Source: Paralvinella palmiformis (Eukaryota; Annelida; Polychaeta; Terebellida; Alvinellidae). Taken from it: DNA of 64,000 bases. The notes under the pieces were generated by a model. The model saw nothing but the letters and a program-made list of their open reading frames with translations. It had not been told where the DNA came from and made no database searches. This document shows positions 24,405-37,191 of the stretch, one piece after another. The position numbers and the translations under genes were made by a program. How positions within the stretch are numbered: the first letter of the stretch is position 1; every line of letters begins with the position of its first letter. Where the stretch lies: the NCBI GenBank assembly GCA_025642065.1, contig JAODUP010000570.1, positions 124,001-188,000 of the forward strand. The letters run 5' to 3'.

Positions 24405-25120
24405 GTGATCATACACGGAAACATCCTTGGATTACGGAAACAAAAATGTATGATGTCAATCTATCATAGTAAGGTTGTGTTACTTGTTCTTCTGGGCCTG
24501 TCTGCTGCATTTAATACAGTCAAACATGATGTACCTTTCTCTGAGTTGAAAGACATGTTCATTCTGTTAGATGAAGCTCTTGAATGGATTCAATGTTGTG
24601 CTAAACAATGCTCTCAGAGGGTGTCTTTTCATGGTATTTTATCAGAATTTCAGTAATTGTTATTTGGCATACTACAGGGTTCAGGTCTTGGTTATTGGGT
24701 ATTTACAATATATACACGTCCTCTTGGGATAATTGAACAGTTGTATATATCTCGGGATCCTGACAAGGAGTAATATTTCTGCTATTCTTTGAACAACATA
24801 GAACATTGAACTGTCGATATTCTACTATGGATGACTAAATATCTTTCAAAGTTAGATGATAATATAACCAACATTATCTATTCGGCTTCATCACATTGAG
24901 TAAAGCGCAGAAAAACATCAGAATTACAGACGATGACACCTTCCATTAAACATTCAGTAAACATCTAAGGTTTATTTTTGACGCATGTATTAACATGTAT
25001 GAAAATGTTACATCATTAAGCAGAACTGCCTACTATCATCTTAAAAACATCTACAGTTTAAAAACATTTTTGACAAAAGAATCACTTGTTACTCTGATAA
25101 AACAATTTAAAGCAAATACC
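24405..25120 (+). mobile_element. CR1-type LINE reverse-transcriptase relic
   Basis: Plus-strand pieces follow the RT of the copy at 45.1-46.6 kb. They are VLLVLLGLSAAFNTVKHDV (RT motif A with the catalytic Asp positions changed to Gly and Asn), SQRVSFHGILSEFQ, then GSGLGYWVFTIYTRPLGIIE, then a jump straight to LYISRDPD so that the YADD block is lost, and later WMTKYLSKLDDN and YSASSH. Many stops are present. It complements the 45-kb copy, which keeps YADD but lacks motif A. Confidence 0.82.
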
Positions 25121-25136
25121 TAAATACCTACTCTTC

Positions 25137-25175
25137 CATATATATGTATACATACACATACATATACATATACTA
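25137..25175. repeat. (ATAC)n-like microsatellite
   Basis: Short imperfect array of ata/cata units directly after the CR1 relic. Confidence 0.75.
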
Positions 25176-25254
25176 TTCAGTTATAGTGAGTCATCATTAC
25201 ATTTTAATTTTAAAGATACCAGCTTATCATGTCAGTAGTAGTTGCTGATACACA

Positions 25255-25533
25255 ATGTATCATAAAGACATTTTAATTGTTTTTTGTACTAATATTTCTT
25301 CACAATATGAAGCAAGTCGACTATCTATAACATATTTGCGTTTTGGGCACTATAGGAAACCTGCTTCACAATTACCTCCTCCCACCTGTAATGTCGTTAA
25401 CTCCCTCCTTGCTAAACCCCACTTTATTCAAGTTCTTGATAATTCTCAAAATCTGCCGTGTTCAGGTTTATTTAATATTTTTAAGCATAGACTGTCTTTG
25501 GTATGTGGAGTAATTAAGGGTTGGAAATGTTGA
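25255..25533 (+). CDS. Hypothetical 92-residue open frame
   Basis: Not recognised. It ends LFNIFKHRLSLVCGVIK after NLPCSG, which loosely recalls the end of a LINE ORF2 (NLPxxExFKxxLK) but not closely enough to assign. It lies about 130 bp after the CR1 relic and could be part of the same or another dead element. Confidence 0.18.
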   Translation: MYHKDILIVFCTNISSQYEASRLSITYLRFGHYRKPASQLPPPTCNVVNSLLAKPHFIQVLDNSQNLPCSGLFNIFKHRLSLVCGVIKGWKC

Positions 25534-26506
25534 CCGTTATTTCATTTGTTTCCGGTTCAAGGGGTGAGAGTTTAATTTCGTTCGGGTGTAAATATAGTGG
25601 GCTGGGCAGGTTAGCATTTTATTTGGTTTAAGAAAAAGGTTTCCTGTAAACAAGATTATTTTCAATGAATAAAACGTGAAATCATGTATCTAAAGTAAAA
25701 CGTAAGCCGTATAACATGCCGATAGCACTTCAGTTTAAAAGGATGGTATACCGTGATGCAATTGCACTGTTGTTTTACACTTTTGTTATTTCGTCTGTCA
25801 TATAAACAGAAGCAATATTGTATGATACCACAGAAATACATCACAAACGAAACAGCGAAATATATCAGTAAAAATATTGTTTTGTAAAATATATTTAGGT
25901 TATCTTCTAGTTTATTTCAGTTTTATTTGGGTTATTATTACATTATTCGTTGTTATTACGCTACCCAGTTTCGTGCAGCCTACCCTGTATGAACTAAGCC
26001 AAGCATGTCTGGCTTAGTCCTATAGCACCAAGTTGACCTAGGAGAGTCATGTTGTCTAGAGATCTAACATCACCCGGAGTACGCCACGCCGTCAATCAAC
26101 TTCCTCTATCAGATCTTCACGTATTCGCATTAGTGCTGTTTCTGTATCGTGATCGGGTCATGGCACGTTCTCTGTATTGGGTTGTTGAACCAACTGGCAT
26201 CAAGACGGTGGAGTAGTTCACAGGAAACGTACCGTTCTAGCATTTTCGGTGGAAAATGTAAGTTCAATATCGGACCGTAGTTTGCGAGACTGTTAACACG
26301 GAGAACGCGTTTCTTAAAGATCGTTATTACTATCGCATGTTTCGGCTGTAATGTACATTGTGACCAGCCTCAAGTGTAACTGTACAGAAGTGCCTGGCCT
26401 TCGTAGTAATGAGTTGGCGGAGCTATTTATCTCGAAGGTAATTCGGTGACCGGTTGATAATGGCTGTTATCAGTGGCAGAAGATCCAGAAATGTTTTGAA
26501 AACCAT

Positions 26507-26758
26507 GTGAGCAGTGGGTTCATTTCACATGACTTGTTAGGAACTTTTGGAGATTATCTCCTTGACATAAACGTCCGCGAGTTCGTTGGTGGTCATCCTT
26601 CCGACTACATCGACCAAGCGATGGAAGACCCCTGCCACATACCTCGACCGGCGCTTTGTCATAAAGGATCACCTGCAAAGGAATATTTTCTTAGCTTAGT
26701 ATGCGCAAGCAGGGAAGAGCAGCGTTTTCGTTGTCTGGATCCGGCCCACAAAGGTTAA
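26507..26758 (+). CDS. Hypothetical 83-residue open frame
   Basis: Reads SSGFISHDLLGTFGDYLLD, then VREFVGGHPSDYIDQAMED and a basic C-terminus ending LDPAHKG. The same frame is open upstream of the first ATG (QWQKIQKCFENHV), so the piece may be internal to a longer lost frame. No family recognised. Confidence 0.22.
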   Translation: MSSGFISHDLLGTFGDYLLDINVREFVGGHPSDYIDQAMEDPCHIPRPALCHKGSPAKEYFLSLVCASREEQRFRCLDPAHKG

Positions 26759-28507
26759 CCTAGGCATATATCGCTGTTTCCCGGACCTGCAGGACAGCCA
26801 AGTGTCAAATTATAGGCAGATATCCCATTGCCTACCTCATAGCCGAGAACACGGCAAGTGTTTGCGAGCGCAAAACCGATTCCCAGAGATCCAGAATGCG
26901 GATAATTCCGCTGCCAGCCTTAGCGGGAACACGACATGGAGCATCAACGGCAAAAGAGATCACACCGTAAAATAGATCAGAGAAATGACAAAGTAGATAT
27001 TCTAAAATGTCCGGACGGAATGAGACGTCTGGTAGTTGTGGGTGATTTTGAGTGTATAGTATAAAAATTCTGAACAACCAAAAGATTGGAGGGAGATTGT
27101 TATAGAAAGCTATATGGAGTTTTTCGGTGAGAGAGTCCAGATATTTCCAATCAATGAATGAGCGTGTGGTGTAATCCCATCGCACTTATCTCCACCCCAA
27201 AACCACAAACAGCTCACCGCTACCCGGAGACACTTGCGCAAGTAGAGAAGGATTAAGAACATAACAAGCAGGTCACACTTCTTTAGGCTCCAGCTCCACA
27301 ACCCAAAGACACAAAGAAAGCCCTAGATATGTCGCCAGGAGAATAGAAGATATGAGTCTCCTCACACTGCCGATGTGGCAATTGGTGGATTACACCCCAG
27401 AAAAATAATGGCAAGTTGGTAGCACTTGCCAGTGTTTAGTCTTGTTCTTCAAATGGCACCACCACGATCCTGCCAGGGATACATAACAAGCCAAACGAAT
27501 GCCGCCTTGCGACATGGAGCTCTTTAAAGTTTCGGTTCTGTCAATTTTAGCTGTGATTTCATCGACGAGGACCAATAGTCAAGCAGCCATCTTTTCTCCA
27601 GGATCGTATGCTCGCCAAAATACCCGAAATTCGTCAAACGGGAAGCCCGGCACACATCCTCTTTTTGTACCAATGCCATTATTTCGGTCATTCGAACAGC
27701 TGGACAACTGCCCAACTATCCTACTGATGTGAGTCATTGTTTTCTAGAACAATATATACAGAAGCATAACGCCTCCATTGTTTCTCCCAACAATCCGCTA
27801 TATAGATAATAGAGGACAAGAAGGATAGCATGATGGTGCAATGAAATACGAATGTCATACATGTGGAAAACAATTCTAAAGAAAGAACAACTTGGAACCC
27901 TACATAAATGGAAATATTCTGTACAAGACACTAATATACTGCTTCACAGTCTCCATAAATGGCCACGTAAGCTATCAGATGCTTTGGAAACATAAGAAAA
28001 CCAGTTGTACCTCATCACTTCGGCCTAAGTCAATGTATCTGAGGTACGGGGGATAAATACGATACACCCGAAACTCGGACAATCCAGCATAACAGCTTTT
28101 CTCGAAGAACTTCTGATGAAGTGCAAGGAATCGAAAAGACGTGCGATTCAGCTTGTGCACCTGGAAGAAATAATACAAAATCACATTAGTCTATTTGCCA
28201 TAACCCAAAGCTTAACCTACGCCAGTATAGTTTTCCATTTTTATCGCGAATGCTCTGATCATCGAGGGAAAAGGCATATGCGCAATCCTGACCAGGCTAA
28301 GCGGGGAATCTGGATGATGGCATGTGCTATTTACTCGAGAAACCATGCCCCCAAGAGGAGAAATGTCCTTCGACCAGATCCAGGAAATCCGGCAAGCGTT
28401 CAGCTTAACAAGAAAAATAGAAGTCATGCAAAGGCTTCGAAAGGCAATACAAAATATCGCGTAGCATCCAGGGCGTTACTGACATCAAAGCCATTGTTCT
28501 GGAGACT

Positions 28508-28855
28508 TTGGGGCGCATAGATGACGTCTGCCGAGGTTGCGGACAAGTGCTTTCCAATAAACTCGAAGAGCGGGAAGAAAATGAGGCAATCCTAGAAAGA
28601 GTCCAAAGAAGGGCAACACCAGACGACATCCCGGGCCTAGAGTCTGTTCACACGAACCCAGAATTTAGCATAATTGTCAGTGACCCTCGTTTTGATATGG
28701 GAAGTAGTCATAGTAAGCCCCATCTCTCCATACAACTTGAGACAACGAAAACATTCCAAGCCTCCCGCCACACTCACCGCCGAAGCCTGTATATCCTTTC
28801 TGTAGGCAAAGCGATATCGATGGAGTACATAATGTATCTGTATGATGGCTGTTGA
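28508..28855 (+). CDS. Hypothetical 115-residue open frame, probably a decayed longer frame
   Basis: Reads GRIDDVCRGCGQVLSNKLEE, a CxxC pair followed by a charged, helix-forming stretch, then SIIVSDPRFDMGSS. A different frame just upstream reads MSFDQIQEIRQAFSLTRKIE and stops at 28,452, which would fit a single protein broken by a frameshift. Not recognised. The frame has no recognisable start. Confidence 0.25.
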   Translation: MGRIDDVCRGCGQVLSNKLEEREENEAILERVQRRATPDDIPGLESVHTNPEFSIIVSDPRFDMGSSHSKPHLSIQLETTKTFQASRHTHRRSLYILSVGKAISMEYIMYLYDGC

Positions 28856-29099
28856 AAAATATTGTGAGGTTCGGCGGGGTTGTGAGGTGCTCAATGGAAA
28901 AAGATCCACCCGTATCGATCCGATATGCAAGTGCTCTGACTGCTTCCTCCTCCCTACTGCGGTAGCCTTGACGAAAACAATACGCTATATTCTGACACTT
29001 CAGAGGCGCCACCAAGGGGTTGCCGAAACTGCTGTATCCGTACCAAAAATAGGCTACAGTAAATCAGTTGCGACGAGCTGCCAACGATAACTAAACTTG

Positions 29100-32000
29100 C
29101 TGTATTCCCTGTAGTAATATCAACATTAGTAGTGTCACCGTATATCGTCCGACATAATAATTATCTATCTCGATGGCATGATAGCGAACACGGAAGGCTT
29201 GGAATCGTCGAGTTTTATTATAAACTATGACATAATTAAGATAGATAATACTGAATATGGGGTATAACGCAGATTTCATTCTCCTATTAGCACCTCATAG
29301 CGCCACCTAGCGGGACACCGAAAACAAGATCGAAAAAACACGAATAATTGTGTTGGAGTAATGATCCCAGTGATTTACTGATTGGTCGTATTTAGATAAT
29401 TCTGGCAGTTATTAACTGTATTAAGGTATTAATGAGGGAATTGTCCTGGCTCTTCGGAGAATACCCGCTAATGGACAATAATGGTGTTATAGATAGAGTC
29501 AAATGGGTAGTAGTATGTCCCATAGGAGCTAATGTAGAATGAAATACAATCTGCGTTGGTATGTGTACGATAATTAGATATCCGTTGAGTGATGTTTTAA
29601 AATATATACACATTCACTTAAAGGCATTAACTAATATCACTGATATGACATTAGTTCCAATGCTTTTGGAAGTATTATCCACCCGTACACTGTTAAGATT
29701 CACCTATAAAAATAACCCACAGCTTATACAAAGTTAACTCTTTATAAGTATTCAACCTAAATCAGGAATTTGTGAACCTCTCCTATAAACGCCACATAAT
29801 TAAATAGAAAATATATTATGTTAATCACTAGAACATTAATTTCATAGCAGTGAATATCAACATTAATATTTGATGTCTATTTATGAAATACACGCACGCA
29901 AAATATAGATACAAGTACTTATCGACAAACAATTTGCTTGACTACCACCTTCTTTCGTGCACCGGCCAATAAATATGTCTGAAGTGCACATATAATGGTA
30001 ACATTTGTTAGGGTGAAATTAATCAGTAAATCAGTGGCTCAGATAGTAAGATATGTGTCGTTCTAATTAGATTAATATTAATAAGTATAACGCCAACAGC
30101 TGCTGTCAGCTTTCACCTGTCAGGTGTCAAGGATGATATATTTGGGAGACCTGGCGCAGTTATACTTTGGATCTAGATACATTGAATCTAGATACTGTTT
30201 TCAATGCTTGTCTAAATAAATTTATACATTTTTCCAATGTAACTGTAACTTATCTTGATTTATTGATAACCTTTTTTATTTCAGATACATTTCCGATACA
30301 TTTTAGATACATGATTATTGTAAATACTCATATATTTAATTGCATATTTTAACACAAATAAATATTGTCATTAATTTTATTAATACTTTTAATAAAATAC
30401 CTATCAGGAGAGCTATGGTAATTGTGTGATCTTGAATGGTAAATTTTATATTTTAAATTGCAATCGTGAACTGGGAAATATGATCGACATCAATAACTTA
30501 TTATAATCATGAATGTATATTGAAGCTATCAGGTAGTTAATGTCATAACACTAATTGCCAATAGACACATAAATAAGTTTTGCTCGCGATGTATCATATC
30601 AAGTTAATTACTACACTGCAATCAACCATTACCAGAAGTCTAACGCTATACGCCGATCTTCCTGAACTGCAGTTTGCCACGGCTCAAGCTAGACTTGTGG
30701 CGTTCAGCTGGCCAGTTAGCATCAATGAAGCTGACCATGAAACCAGAGGTTGTGCTCAGGTTCTTCCACATACATATATACAACCAATTACAACCTACAT
30801 CGCACAAACAATGTAATTGTAAATGCACCTAAATACTAATCTAAAATTTAAGTGTAATTTATCTAGATGCATTCACAAATCATGTATCTAAATACGTAAC
30901 AGTATATGAGCACATTTCAATGTAACCGCACCTTATCTAGATACATTTCAAATGCAATTAATAATAAGATAACTCTAACATCCGAATTCTAATCCCGAAT
31001 TAGCTTTATTTGAAAGATGTTCCTTCTTTCAATTTGTTTCTAGCGTTTAAAGTTCGCTCGGGCCATCCAGTCTTTGACAAATCTTTCTTCCTATTAATGT
31101 GTGATGGTAATTATAATTTTAAATAATCTATGTTTTAGCTACTTAAAAGATGGTTATTAGCATTTATTAATAACAGCAAATATTTCACACAACAATCACA
31201 GTTTGTCCATACACAAATTAGTTAGCGTAGGTTTCAATATATTGATTGGGTAATAAATAAAATCAATGGCAACTTAGTATATATTTGTGGATATAAACTA
31301 CCTTCATTCGTGCATTTATAAATAAAATATATGGGGTGATATCACCATTAGAAATTAAAATTATGTTGCTTATACATTATTTGGTGGGAAGCTTAGAATA
31401 ATATTATATGTAATAACGAAATGATTCAAGCACGAGAAGCATTAACAGGAAGCGCCTCACACTTTACATCATAACATAGATGTTAATGTCTCATTCTTCA
31501 ATTCATCTGACAAGCCTAACTGCACAACCTCGATGTTGTTTCTTGGTCTTTGTCGCGTTGTTTCTGCATGGATTGCAATAAAAGACGTTAGCTGGTTTTT
31601 ATCATTTGCCTTTGTTCTGCCTCTGGTGATTCTTCATTGAAGTTTGCTAATCTTAGGTAATGTGTTTTGTTGCATAATATTTTATTGTCTCCTTTTGTGT
31701 TTGGAGGCCGATGCTGTCTTCGTGCGGATGCAGACAATGTAATTTATAGGCTTTGCCTTTTGTGATTTTTTACGCACACCTAGTTCCACTATTAGATGAT
31801 GCCTTCGCTGAATTGTATCGCAATATTTACACAAATACATGAAGATATAATATTTTCTTTGTATAGCATCAAACAATTAATAACATCCTCAGTTGACATA
31901 TAGATAGTAAGTTCAATTGAGAACTCCCATTGAGTACACCATTGCGCAATTAACTGCACGATCTGTGTAAATACATTTTATATAAAATTACTTTTGTATC

Positions 32001-33650
32001 AATGGATAACAGTATGTCATTTATTCAGCTGAAAGAGAACAAAAGAATGACCCTATTTCGCCATATTTATTTTTGGTTACTAGGTCGATATTTCAATAGT
32101 AAATATGTTCAGGTTTCGTAAATGCAATATTTTATACATTGGTTAAGAAATGTTCTGTTTAAATAGATAGCTGTTTAATTCTAACACCGAAGAGGACCAT
32201 GAAAGGATTTTACTAATCATGGAATAACCAGTCACATACATGTGATTATATCCTCGAAGATCGCGTTGCTTCTTCAACTTACCCAGCCCAGGGTATACTC
32301 AGTTAAGTTCCTGGTAAAGAAAGAATCAGTGTGGCCGACCTCCCTAACAGTTTATAGTTCCAGTGAATTATGTTCTGTATTTACATATGGTAGTTTTATA
32401 CTTATATAAGAAACTACAAGGAAATCTGCATGCTCTTTATTTATACGAGTTCATTGTAGGTGATTATGTGCCTCGGAAAATGTCTCTATAATAAGATTGC
32501 AAGACCATTCACTGATAGCTATACATGTATTTCACTCCCGCGTAGAAACTCAACCACTATCTTGGACGGTGCAATATACTGAAGGCGTATCAATAATTTA
32601 AATTGAAAATAGATCAGAAGACCATGATATACATTGCAGTTCGAGTTTACACTTTTAATTAATTATATGAATAAAGTTAGCTTTTATAATGAGTTTAATA
32701 ATCAATTGCATGCTGACCTGGAAACAGTCAAGTCAGAAAATAAAAAGGACGTGTTCTTGGCTGAATCTGCCGAAATGTAAACAAAACAAGTTCTCACGTT
32801 AAACGCGGAAATTGTTAATTATTGTTTATTTATATTTGTCATGAATATATTATGTTAAAGCGTTCTAGTCACATACAACCCTTTCTCGCTTTGATAGCCG
32901 AAATATGTCACGAGAACTATATGATTTTCTGAAATGCTGTATTCTAACTGATATTTGATGCCATTAGATTGCTTCCATTTTAAATGGCTCCAACAAACAG
33001 GATAGAAGTAAAACCAGATTCCATTACCTCGATACAGTGACATATTACTGTTTATGGTTAATAATTTCTATACTATTACTATTTTACTATCAATATCAAG
33101 AGGAAACATAAGAGGGACCTTGGCTACTATCACGACATATTTCAATTAGTGTTAGCGCAGGATATCAACGTAATTCGGACATATCTCCACACAATAAACA
33201 TTATTTTCTTATTATGAAACTGTTGATTATACTCTTTTTTAAACGATAAATTTTTCCAGCTGAAATACTTTATGTATCAAATCTGTGAACTGGCCCAGTT
33301 TTATAAGAGAGTCTCATCTCCTAACTAAATCAAGATATTGCATCTGAGACATTGGTATATTTTCATTAGAATAAATATTAAAAGATATGTTTTCATCCTT
33401 TTGATTTTTGTCCTACATCCACTCGTTTGTGTTGTTGTGTTTTTTTTCTTCTAATTTTCCGGACGCAACTCTCAAATAATATATAAACAATATTCCTACA
33501 ACATAACTACAACAAGTAGTCTTGCTTGCAACTCGATATGTAACGTATTAAATAGTACACCATTATACATCTGCTTAGAAACAACAACAAACATTATCAT
33601 TCATAACCGGAGTACTTACTGTGTACAATTTCTACCGCTAACAATATGGC
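29100..33650. other. AT-rich intergenic DNA, no gene recognised
   Basis: No supported frame. The only structure seen is repeated palindromic motifs of the tatctagataca type at 30.16-30.96 kb, listed separately. Confidence 0.5.
30160..30960. repeat. Dispersed tatctagataca-type palindromic motifs
   Basis: Variants of the palindrome tgtatctagataca occur around 30,168-30,198 (tctagatac twice), 30,281-30,312 (agatacattt and similar), 30,858-30,895 (tatctagatgcattc, atgtatctaaata) and 30,930-30,950 (ttatctagatacatttc). They bracket about 0.8 kb. Such palindromes often mark the ends or subterminal regions of MITE-like elements, but none could be delimited here. Confidence 0.4.
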
Positions 33651-34689
33651 GGATTAAATGTTCACCTACATGAAATATTTGTTTCTTCAATTTGGCATGA
33701 TATTAATGAATCATGAACAGATAGATTCCTTTTTTTGTTATTTTTGTGCAAATACTGCAAAGATAAACTTTTCTATATTTATTTACATAGTTTTATTATT
33801 TTTAAATATGATAACTGATGGGTATGTTTATTACGTGAATTGTTTTAGAATTGGTGTCACTATTTTCAAACAAAAAAAATATTTAATTTTTTGTCTGTTC
33901 ATTCCACATTAATGAATGACTTTAGATTGACGTTGAAAAGGAATATTGAAATTTGTTGGATATTAGCGTCTGTGAAAAGTTACTGAGAGTTTTAGATGTA
34001 TATATAGAACAACATATGTGACTGTTCGTAGAGTTTGAAGGCGATTTATGCTTTAAAATTGAAAGATTGACCCTGCTCTTTAGCTTGTTTGTGCCAAACT
34101 GTATTGATTGCACACGTTTTATTTGTGCACCTTGATCGAATTTATACTACAGTGTGGTAATGACTTGGTGTTAATTCGCAGATTTGTGTTATTATGATTG
34201 GCATTGATTCTGGCAAAAAGCCAATGTCTATTCAGGAGCTATACCCATTGCAGTATCAGTTCGTGACCTGGCCCCTAGGCTTTTAAGTACTTCGGATTCC
34301 CTCGGTTACTTCAATCTTTCACCGGTAGATAATAGGCTGCCGCACAGTGCAAAGTGCATTTAACGATTGGGTAACAGCGACTCAGAAAAAAGAATTGGGG
34401 CGCTCCTACTCCCTGCGAGGGCACTAGGCTTCAGTATAGTCATCATTATGGATAATATGACCTTGACTGTACGCACTCCTGTTAAGCACGAAATTGTACT
34501 TCATTAACAAGTTTGAATACCTTAACAACTAGTGTACACACATCTATATCCATGCTATGTGCTAAGCTTGAACGCAGTTAAATAACAACTACCAGCCTGA
34601 TGAAATACGTATTAACTGACTTAAAAACGTCTAGCATGAATTATAACTTAAAATATCCTTTGACCGTGCTAGCAAAGAAGATAGGGAAG

Positions 34690-35000
34690 TCGAATAAGAA
34701 GACTATATTCGGGCAATCACACAATTTCTTGCTACCTTAATGCATAATCATAATCTGACTCATATATGCCTTACCATTACCAATTTTCTGGGGAAAGACA
34801 TACAGGGAAAGACACGTTCTATTGTGGAAAGATTCACAAGTGCTAATTAACTGAATGAAGTCTCCAAGCTTGGTAACCGGTTAATGAGTGTTTCTTATTA
34901 TGACCAGCACCGAATTCCTCCAGAAATAAAAGAACGGAAGAAATTTGCCAAGGAAATGTATACAGATAAGTGTCAGGACATAACGAAAGGCTACGATTGG
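34690..35000 (+). mobile_element. LINE ORF1-like relic
   Basis: One plus frame, interrupted by a single stop, reads EDYIRAITQFLATLM, then NFLGKDIQGKTRSIVERFTS, stop, then MSVSYYDQHRIPPEIKERKK. The arrangement of a hydrophobic GK-R-IV-RF segment followed by a PPEI-basic segment is that of L1-type ORF1 proteins (nucleic-acid-binding C-terminal half). It has no visible ORF2 partner next to it. The assignment comes from motif memory only. Confidence 0.5.
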
Positions 35001-35407
35001 CAAATGACAATCTGTTAAAAAAGACGACCTCCAGTATCAGTTTGCATATGTCAACATTACTGCTTTCACAGAAGACATTACCGAGCACATCAGTTTGTCA
35101 GTCACTCGGATAGTCATTTTGTACCTGCGCCTCGATAGTTGCAAATCCTGATGATGTTAATACAGAATTAAATCAGATTATCATAAAGTCACTTGTTTCA
35201 TCTAAATTTAATGTGATTTATGCCAGCATGGAATCATATTATTAAAAAAGCATGGAGATGAAAATATTATTTGTGTAATGGTCAGAATGTGTTACCCTAA
35301 TTTTATTTATTTCGGTGACACACGATTCAAACATCTCCATGACACGCCCATAACAAGATGTTAGTGTGTCTGGTGTATAAATTGACTTCAATGTGATTAC
35401 TACTATA

Positions 35408-36163
35408 CCCCCAGCAAATATCACAAGGCATATTATTCTGCGGTTGAGAAAGTTCCGTTTTCTGTGCGTGGAGACTGTATGTTTCCAGGCCCGCGCATCT
35501 AGAAAAGTTGATCCAGAGCTGTATATTCCGTGTACTATTTGCGTCTTTGGAAGCACGCCATTTAGGTGTTTGGCCTGGTTATCCAGCATTTAAATGACTG
35601 TAGCAGGCACAGTACACTCTTAAAGCATTATAAGTACTCCTGACTCAGGAATAGAAACACTGCATCGCATCTCGAGCGGTGGCATTGGACACAGCTCGCG
35701 CGGTTGGTGTGTTTTATATATCAACTTTAGTTGCATATAAGATTCACCTTGGTTGTATTATAGGAATATAATTATATTTCCTAGGTCCAGGTATGTCCAG
35801 TTTGTACTATGGCATTCAAGATTAGCTCTAATCTGCTTGTCATAAATAACATTTAAGAACTTTATTACTACAAAATAGTTAGAATAGCAGACGTCAGGTC
35901 AGGTTTGAAAATGATAACATAGTTTAAACAATACCGAAGCTATGACTCGCTATTATGGGCTGCCTCAGCGCAGATGTCTATCTCTTAACAGCAATTAAGC
36001 CAAACAGTTTTAATAGTAGTCGCTTCATGACGCCTTCCCGTTGTAAAAACTGATCTTTGAAGACAGTGACAATTGGGTTATATAGTTTATATAGTATTGC
36101 TTTGAAGAAAGATACAGCAATTAAAAAATAGATATAAATAGGGCTGCTTAGATAATTAATCTA
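35408..36163 (+). repeat. Dispersed repeat R1, copy 2 (5' part)
   Basis: Starts at ccccagcaaatatcacaagg and ends at ctgcttagataattaat. It covers the R1 5' half that copy 1 lacks plus the shared middle, and matches copy 3 at 54,391-55,338 in reverse. In this orientation a frame reads PPANITRHIILRLRKFRF and CTICVFGSTPFRCLAWLSSI. The opposite strand reads MLDNQAKHLNGVLPKTQIVH. Both frames are open in copies 2 and 3, so the coding strand, if any, is undecided. Confidence 0.8.
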
Positions 36164-36169
36164 GTCTAG

Positions 36170-37190
36170 TGACAAATAGCCAAGGACGATATTCCCCCAA
36201 ATCTAGGACACATATCTTCCGGCTATGAATCAAATTGGCGTAAGATGGCAATGTCACAATTGACATTCGAGCCTTCCCGAATGACCAATGTTCTGAATAT
36301 GTAAATAAGCCTTCCGGACGTCACCGTGAATTTCAACTTTTCATGTTTTTCTGGTAGGCGTGTTTGTTAAAAATGTAGCAATTTATAATATGAGAGGAGG
36401 AACTAAGTGTACCGAAATTTAAAGTTGACAAACCATCAACTAAATCTCAAGTAGAATACAACAACAAAAGGTGCAAACGAACTTTCAGATTACACTGACA
36501 AATTAGTAAGATATCTACCTTGTAGCTATGTGTGTATGTAAGCGTTGTCTTCATTTTTTTGATACTATACTGGAATGATGCCAAATAAATAAATTAATAA
36601 CAAGCTGCTGATTAATCCGGGATTTGATGCTCACTGAATGGATGAAAGTCGTTGTTCATCGATATCTTGACCACGTATCCGTTGCGTGAAACGATCAACT
36701 GATGAAAACAGGGCTTACACGGGTATGTATTATAGTTAAGTCAATTCGTTGATGGCAAATATCCTTTGTATATTTATCAAATACGAATTACCTTTATTCT
36801 AATGTTTGGTTACTCCGTCACATTTATCTTGCACATAATACATAAATTTTTTATGTGGGTAGAAACGCCGCCAAAAGGTTGTATTTCATTGATTACTTTG
36901 AGCTGGCAGCCATGTGGATAACTAATCACGTGACAGTATATGCACACATGCTCAGTGCATGCATACAACGAGTGATAACGTCACAAACAACTTATGAATA
37001 ACAGCCTTTGACTGGCCAAAGGTAGGATAGTATCGAATATCCATATCATTCACATGGTTGCACATAAGGCTATTGAATGCTGCCTATAGGCAAACATTGT
37101 CAGTTTATGCGCATATTAAAATTATGGTATTTAAAGTTTTTGTCACTTTATAAACCAATGTATTTCACACGAAGATATTATGTGCATTTA
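36170..37190. other. AT-rich intergenic DNA, nothing recognised
   Basis: No frame or repeat could be supported between R1 copy 2 and the hAT-derived relic. Confidence 0.5.
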
Positions 37191-37191
37191 A

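Larger units (their letters stand above)
25950..29090. other. Apparently less AT-rich block with unidentified open frames
   Basis: Base composition looks less AT-rich here than in the DNA on either side, and open frames of 60-135 codons occur on both strands. None could be assigned to a family. The most protein-like plus frames are 26,507-26,758 (DYLLDINVREFVGGH) and 28,508-28,855 (GRIDDVCRGCGQVLSNK); on the minus strand, 26,832-27,185. No LTRs, terminal repeats or conserved enzymatic motifs were seen. An old large mobile element or inserted sequence is possible, but this rests on composition and frame density alone. Confidence 0.4.

Noticed and set aside
28637..29015. Overlapping minus-strand frames of 97 and 112 codons
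   Set aside because: They overlap each other and the plus frame at 28,508; in this less AT-rich stretch stop codons are rarer by chance and no motif supports either.
33658..33912. 84-codon hydrophobic plus-strand frame resembling a membrane protein
   Set aside because: Phe/Ile/Tyr richness is expected from AT-rich DNA; there is no homologous copy, no charge pattern and no supporting context.
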